56,421 bases of DNA from a virus. This document shows positions 56,421 to 56,421 of the stretch, piece by piece. The first letter of the stretch is position 1; each line of letters starts with the position of its first letter. The notes under the pieces were generated by a model. It did not search any database, was not told the DNA's origin, and saw only the letters and a list, made by a program, of their open reading frames with translations. Location: the IMG/VR virus record IMGVR_UViG_3300027847_002103, positions 1 through 56,421 of that record; one strand, given 5' to 3'. Made by a program: the position numbers and the translations under genes.

Positions 56421-56421
56421 T

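Noticed and set aside
1-56421. Prophage or temperate lifestyle
   Set aside because: No integrase, repressor, attachment site or host flank; the core genes are of a lytic T4-like phage.

Overview
The window looks like part of the genome of a tailed, T4-like marine myovirus. Every convincing gene except one fragment at the left edge lies on the minus strand. Genes are packed with 4 to 26 base overlaps, often ATGA, and the DNA is AT-rich. The right end carries a recognisable T4-type core: tail tube gp19, UvsY, UvsW, late sigma factor gp55, and the gp47/gp46 recombination nuclease. I see no integrase, photosynthesis gene, tRNA or rRNA. Small-gene style, capsid-targeting-like MKTF N-termini, pelagiphage/cyanophage-type fibre motifs and the metabolic genes fit an uncultured marine T4-like phage. 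The host cannot be fixed from this sequence.

Layout in coordinates (transcription runs right to left). 1-2.7 kb: a plus-strand gene fragment, then a cassette of small genes and a type II glutamine synthetase behind a perfect sigma70 promoter and a structured leader. 2.8-7.0 kb: an isopenicillin-N-synthase-like oxygenase and lysine-rich, probably virion-internal proteins. 7.0-8.7 kb: small genes, SpeD-type S-adenosylmethionine decarboxylase and a minimal SET protein. 8.7-23.6 kb: a dense accessory island with five paralogues of one uncharacterised glycosyltransferase-like family, four SGNH hydrolases, up to three 2OG/Fe(II)-type oxygenases, a DegT/StrS-type aminotransferase, a glycine-amidinotransferase-like enzyme and a B12-binding-type radical SAM enzyme. 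23.6-26.2 kb: an exported HtrA-like protease, a second exported protein, a GT25-like protein and a zinc ribbon. 26.2-31.3 kb: a small Fe-S assembly set (IscU plus two A-type carriers), ribosomal protein bS21, a GT-A glycosyltransferase and asparagine synthase. 31.3-46.6 kb: fibre and baseplate-associated proteins, including one of 2498 residues. 46.6-48.8 kb: QueE, QueD and peptide deformylase. 48.8-56.4 kb: the T4 core.

How the genes may work together (inference): glutamine synthetase, glutamine-dependent asparagine synthase, amidinotransferase and aminotransferase all move nitrogen. The 8.7-23.6 kb island looks like a pathway that builds and decorates an amino- or guanidino-modified glycan or small molecule on the virion or the host surface. 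IscU/A-type proteins could support radical SAM enzymes (the island enzyme and QueE). bS21, deformylase and the SET protein touch translation or protein modification. gp55 would read late promoters of the NATAAATA type, one of which overlaps a terminator upstream of the tail-tube gene.
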